10,388 nt of DNA from Muribaculaceae bacterium (GTDB lineage: Bacteria > Bacteroidota > Bacteroidia > Bacteroidales > Muribaculaceae), in assembly GCA_029052265.1 (NCBI GenBank), contig JAIDJJ010000676.1:1-10388 (forward strand). The letters are read 5' to 3'. A program made the translations under genes and the position numbers. Shown piece by piece: positions 8,501 to 10,388 of the stretch (within the stretch, counting starts at the first letter, position 1; the number at the start of each line of letters is the position of its first letter). The notes beneath the pieces were generated by a model. It had not been told where the DNA came from. It saw only the letters and a list, made by a program, of their open reading frames with translations, and made no database searches.

Positions 8501-10388
8501 GTTGTAGTAAGTGACTTCCCTGTCATTGTCATACACACGGAATGCCACTCCAGGACGGCGTATGGGATTGGAGCTCTTGGTGCTGTTCGGAAGCCCAACA
8601 TTGATGGTTGTCTCTATCTTGGGGATCTTTGTCAGCGTGAAGTATTCGTTGTAGTTAAACGAACGGTCGGGATCGATCTGGATATTGTAGAACGGTTCGG
8701 ATGTGGTAAGACCGAGAGTGTTCCAGAAGCTTGCCTGTCCGTAATAAGACTCTGCCCCTTCCGGCACTTCGAGAGTTACCTGTGCAGCATTTTCCGGGAA
8801 CGGAGTCATGTTGCCGGTAGCCGGAGGCATTGCACCCTTGACAATTATTTTTTTCAGAGCTGAACAAGTTGAGAATGCTCCTGCACCTACATAGGTTACA
8901 GTCTCGGGAATTGTGATCTCGGAGAGGGCTGTGCAGCGGAAGAAGGCGTTCTCCTCAATGTTTACAAGGTTGGTGGGGAGAATAATAGTCTTCAGAGCTG
9001 TCTGCGTTGTAGCCGAGGAAGCAAAAGCGTTTGACGGTATTGCGTTGGCAAGGTCGCCGGCACCTTTTATAGTCACATCCGCGAGGTCAAGATCTACAAT
9101 GGTTGCCGCATGTTTGCGCAAGGCATCGAAATCTTCAGATCTCATGACGCCGATTATCTTCAGACGGGAGGGACACTGGGCTATTTTGGAGTCGAGTTCC
9201 CCTTCCTGAACATTCACCACATGATATGCATCCGACCCCATCGGATTTACCTGAATTGAAATTTCCATGTCTTCCACCACAGCCGGAACAGAAAGATTCG
9301 CTATGGCAGCATCCAACACCTGATTTATTCCGTTTACGGCAATTGTGATGCGGTCATCCACCGACACGGGAGTCACCTTAAGGGAGAAAGGCATCCCTCG
9401 CACCACACGGGTTGCTCCGCCTTGTATGACGGCACCCTCCACTTTCTCGGGCATGTTGATGTTGTGATAGATCACACGGTTGCCGATAGCGTCGATACGG
9501 TCAGAGATTGTGTCGTTGTCAGCATTGACAAGGCTCCATTTCTTTTTGTCGATTGAAGTTACAATCCGAATCATGTTGCCTTCCCGTACAGTAGTCTCTT
9601 TTACCTGACATGTGAAATTACAAGGAAGGTTGCCATAGTTGTATATGCTGTTGTATATTATTGGAGAGATCAGCTCCTTGATCGCTCCGTTCTTATCTGT
9701 CAGAGCGGCGCAATAGAATGCATCGGCATTGTCTGAAGGTATAGCGAGAGCGTTTGCCCGGATTGTAAACGATTTCCCTGCCACTACATTTACCAGGTCT
9801 GTCACGAGTCCTATCCCGCCGGCAGCGGCGGTTATTTTCCATGGGGAATCGGCTCCTGTTGGCTCAGGCTGGCGGAAATCAACGTGTATAAGGGTGTTGC
9901 TGTTGACTGTAGCTTTGAATATCCCTTCGGAATCAGCGTAGAGACGGGTATTGTTGGCATACACTTCCACTGTGGCATCACCATATGAATCTTCCGTCTC
10001 GATCTTAAATTGATATTGCGCGCCCGGTTGCACTTCAGTGCTTTCCGATAAAGGTATGAATCTCACACCCCGGGTGTCTTGCAGCATTACACTGTAAGAA
10101 GACGGAGCCACCGGATTCTCTTCCACTATTTCTTTAAATTCGTTCCAATACTCCTTTTTGCTGTAAGCGGCAGAAGCACCTACAGGCACTATGAGTTTTG
10201 TCTTTGGTGTGCCTTCAAACACACACCAGTTGACCCATGCCGGAGAGGATCGACGGGCAGTCACTTCTCGCAATCCGCTGCACCCGAGGAATATGTTGTA
10301 TTCGATTGTGGCAACAGAAGCCGGTATTTCAACTGAGGTCAGACCGGAATAGCTGAAACATCCGTTTTTCAAAGTGTTTATGTTTTTA
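5540..10388 (-). CDS. Giant modular BspA-type LRR surface protein, 5' end outside window
   Basis: Partial gene; the stop TAA is at 5540-5542. The reading frame has no stop up to the right edge. The first possible start, TTG at 10372, falls inside a leucine-rich repeat whose earlier residues (KNINT) continue to the edge, so it is not the start. At least 1,615 residues are visible; numbering from 10372 follows. LRR block A about 1-80; beta-rich unassigned about 90-390; LRR block B 403-557; unassigned 560-790; LRR block C 799-955; an LPF/ANTPYL-type domain 970-1142; a chitobiase/hexosaminidase C-terminal-like module 1167-1241 (IYYTTDGSDP); two GWNWI modules 1246-1406; an IGAF..ECRG module 1421-1525; and a sorting-like C-terminus 1535-1610 (DFVEIYDMGGV, LPAGIHVIVI, KKIEIK). 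This is the make-up of secreted, cell-surface Bacteroidota proteins. Adhesion or ligand binding is the likely role. No catalytic domain is visible. It is convergent with, and insulated from, the SusCD operon. Confidence 0.9.
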   Translation of the reverse strand, partial: KNINTLKNGCFSYSGLTSVEIPASVATIEYNIFLGCSGLREVTARRSSPAWVNWCVFEGTPKTKLIVPVGASAAYSKKEYWNEFKEIVEENPVAPSSYSVMLQDTRGVRFIPLSESTEVQPGAQYQFKIETEDSYGDATVEVYANNTRLYADSEGIFKATVNSNTLIHVDFRQPEPTGADSPWKITAAAGGIGLVTDLVNVVAGKSFTIRANALAIPSDNADAFYCAALTDKNGAIKELISPIIYNSIYNYGNLPCNFTCQVKETTVREGNMIRIVTSIDKKKWSLVNADNDTISDRIDAIGNRVIYHNINMPEKVEGAVIQGGATRVVRGMPFSLKVTPVSVDDRITIAVNGINQVLDAAIANLSVPAVVEDMEISIQVNPMGSDAYHVVNVQEGELDSKIAQCPSRLKIIGVMRSEDFDALRKHAATIVDLDLADVTIKGAGDLANAIPSNAFASSATTQTALKTIILPTNLVNIEENAFFRCTALSEITIPETVTYVGAGAFSTCSALKKIIVKGAMPPATGNMTPFPENAAQVTLEVPEGAESYYGQASFWNTLGLTTSEPFYNIQIDPDRSFNYNEYFTLTKIPKIETTINVGLPNSTKSSNPIRRPGVAFRVYDNDREVTYYNISGTSSSYVKYGYHGVLFDPSYSPESVRYPKDHVISVVFHYPINFKMSGNVGMEFVDLDESNVWKDVWMELFVTGSEARPTLYKEGVDYKFRLTSVSENMTPTVKVVSKVMTKVGANPEYTTTESVISPDDNGVYTISNLQGDTEVSVSASLSVEDGSILSKDEISSVNGDDAESLSNIALSGEISDKEFKTLRENFKSLETLDLSAIENTEIPANAFLDMTQLKNVVIPENVVAIGEGAFAGCSNLDAITLPAVESIGNGAFDGCSSLTSITVLGISAPNSDAGSQTRAAGNARISENSFSGINPNCLIYLPESWTEDLSGLANVIVNKVGARVAAGDIKISGEYPFDAPASFSLADHNISLSVNIPGSIGNVNGGWKGLILPFTPETVTYGEDFTQRGDKTLNILSFANEADETLSPVETLSANTPYLANVHAPFESVEVIFSAKGKSTEDSAVDDVISTPSSAELKVPGAGFTLYGSFNGTVNGNSPYLINESGSALSVSDATSVEPFSVYACADNASVPSELKIGSHPLWVFDPMGSKESGAKLYRSDRIELTSQTAGATIYYTTDGSDPAASETRQAYSSPLSIGNEPVSLLAIAECNGYMSEPVSLEYELRKTVIDRQLDEGWNWISHNVENEIPVASVINDNVSRILSQTEETIRDPQLGFVGNLEALRPLEAYKVMTTAEGSQATISGFAFDPSSEVKLNQGWNWIGCPSESESMPIADLFANLEVEEGDMVVGREGFSQVDAEGKWVGDLTQLQLGNGYMFLSGSAKGFKYNTVPSENSLPAQPTRSEMAPVWMMNKGAYPSVMPVTSVLETGNGLTAAEGEYEIGAFCGDECRGIGVMVDGLAMISVFGNTGDLISFRVMSNETGDEYLLSQTMTFTENPVGSLRDPYILSTVGSSSVGTVNAGEYKISVENGSLVISGDTSSIDFVEIYDMGGVKERAVSVSDSSALSLGDLPAGIHVIVIYSGSHRTSKKIEIK
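5543..5770 (-). other. C-terminal Por/type IX sorting-like domain
   Basis: Residues about 1535-1610, the last of the protein. Beta strands YKISVENGSLVISG, DFVEIYDMGG, SLGDLPAGIHVIVIYSG and KKIEIK match the pattern of C-terminal sorting domains of the type IX (Por) pathway: a central IYD..G, an LPAG(I/V)(Y/H)V motif and a basic K(K)I.I. ending. In that pathway it would target the protein across the outer membrane to the surface. Whether this host has the secretion machinery cannot be seen here. Confidence 0.7.
5798..6112 (-). other. IGAF/ECRG-type module of the large protein
   Basis: Residues about 1421-1525. APVWMMNKGAYPSVMPVTS is followed by EYEIGAFCGDECRGIG, then MISVFGNTGDLISFRVMS, and ends LRDPYILST. 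The yeIGAF.g.eCRG pattern, with a G.....Pyil end, is recurrent in Bacteroidales secreted proteins just before the sorting domain. The cysteine pair C1462/C1466 lies within it. Function is unknown. Confidence 0.55.
6155..6637 (-). repeat. Two tandem GWNWI modules
   Basis: Residues 1246-1321 and 1328-1406 are diverged copies of one module. Copy 1 has LDEGWNWISHNV and later GFVGNLEALRPLEAYKVMT. Copy 2 has LNQGWNWIGCPS and later KWVGDLTQLQLGNGYMFLS. The DNA for GWNWI is identical in both (GATCCAGTTCCATCC on the plus strand at 6359-6373 and 6605-6619). Between them lie the PVASVI/PIADLF helices. Similar GWNWIS segments are frequent near the C-termini of secreted Bacteroidota proteins; their function is not known to me. 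Confidence 0.8.
6650..6874 (-). other. Chitobiase/beta-hexosaminidase C-terminal-like module
   Basis: Residues about 1167-1241. ELTSQTAGATIYYTTDGSDP followed by YSSPLSI, LLAIAECNGYMSEP and a final beta strand matches the CHB_HEX_C type immunoglobulin-like module (signature IYYTTDGSDP...A.A...G...S). Here it is detached from any glycosidase domain, as is common in multi-domain surface proteins, and is likely a spacer or accessory module. Confidence 0.75.
6947..7465 (-). other. LPF/ANTPYL-type beta domain of the large protein
   Basis: Residues about 970-1142. It contains WKGLILPFTPETVTYGEDF, LSANTPYLANVHAP, GAGFTLYGSFNG, SPYLINESGSAL and EPFSVYA. Comparable segments (a W..L.LPF start, a (A)NTPY(L/I) middle and a PF.(V/A)Y end) are common near the C-termini of Bacteroidales surface proteins. 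I recognise the pattern but cannot name a Pfam family with certainty. Function is unknown, probably structural or binding. Confidence 0.5.
7508..7978 (-). repeat. LRR block C of the large protein
   Basis: Residues about 799-955. The lead-in LSNIALSGEISDKEFKTLRE and LETLDLSAIENTEIPANAF aligns with that of block B. The units LKNVVIPENVVAIGEGAFAGC, LDAITLPAVESIGNGAFDGC and LTSITVLGISAP follow. An insert of about 20 residues (NSDAGSQTRAAGNARISE) precedes the last SFSG unit, and the closing strand NCLIYLPESW lacks the usual AAY...W ending. Confidence 0.86.
8702..9166 (-). repeat. LRR block B of the large protein
   Basis: Residues about 403-557. A lead-in (LKIIGVMRSEDFDALRKHA, then IVDLDLADV) is followed by BspA-type units: IPSNAFASS, LKTIILPTNLVNIEENAFFRC, LSEITIPETVTYVGAGAFSTC and LKKIIVKGAMPP. 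It closes with VTLEVPEGAESYYGQASFW. The lead-in and the repeat order are shared with block C, which suggests duplication of a whole cassette rather than of single repeats. Confidence 0.88.
10130..10388 (-). repeat. LRR block A of the large protein (cut by window edge)
   Basis: This encodes the end of a BspA-like (LRR_5 type) repeat block. It contains two repeat units, CFSYSGLTSVEIPASVATI and FLGCSGLREVTA, followed by the usual closing strand LIVPVGASAAYSKKEYW and then NEFKEI. The F..C/S.L..v.iP..v..I pattern is the family signature. More repeats probably lie beyond the edge. Confidence 0.85.

Noticed and set aside
6862..10336. Several 60-100 codon plus-strand frames antisense to the large gene
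   Set aside because: They overlap a well-supported coding region in full, have no recognisable domains, and read like back-translations of the repetitive sense protein.
10370..10372. TTG as the start codon of the large minus-strand gene
   Set aside because: Codons upstream of it continue the LRR pattern to the window edge with no stop, and there is no signal peptide after it, so it is an internal leucine.

Overview
The window looks like Bacteroidota, most likely an order Bacteroidales gut-type genome. The evidence is an adjacent SusC/SusD pair, start sites without Shine-Dalgarno sequences behind A/T-rich leaders, a BspA-type leucine-rich-repeat surface protein, and a C-terminal domain of the Por/type IX sorting kind. 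A Muribaculaceae- or Prevotella-like host would fit, but that is an inference from protein style. No phylogenetic marker is present.

Layout: 1-353 is an A/T-rich, apparently non-coding leader and promoter region. It carries a 13-base motif twice, the second copy just upstream of the first gene. 354-3581 (+) encodes a complete SusC-type TonB-dependent outer-membrane transporter. After 13 bases, 3595-5073 (+) encodes its complete SusD-type lipoprotein partner. The two form a short operon that ends in two successive hairpin terminators (about 5079-5122 and 5171-5210). A short island (about 5222-5488) follows, with a possible 19-codon ORF and several small hairpins, and then a third, two-way terminator (5489-5526). 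From 5540 to the right edge, on the minus strand, lies the last 1,616 or so codons of a very large modular surface protein. Its true start is outside the window.

How the genes fit together: SusC and SusD should form one outer-membrane importer, with SusD as the surface lid that captures a ligand and SusC as the TonB-driven barrel. No glycoside hydrolase, polysaccharide lyase, sulfatase, peptidase or regulator is visible, so the substrate (glycan, peptide or other) cannot be named. The convergent large gene is separated from the operon by three terminators and is probably an independent unit. It combines three leucine-rich-repeat blocks, a beta-rich middle, a chitobiase-C-terminal-like module, two tandem GWNWI modules, an IGAF/ECRG-type module and a terminal sorting-like domain. 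This suggests a secreted or surface-anchored binding protein.

Most of the window is ordinary for Bacteroidales. The parts worth a second look are the repeat architecture of the large protein and the small island trapped between terminators. I saw no CRISPR array, tRNA, rRNA, insertion sequence or convincing new defence or biosynthetic system.
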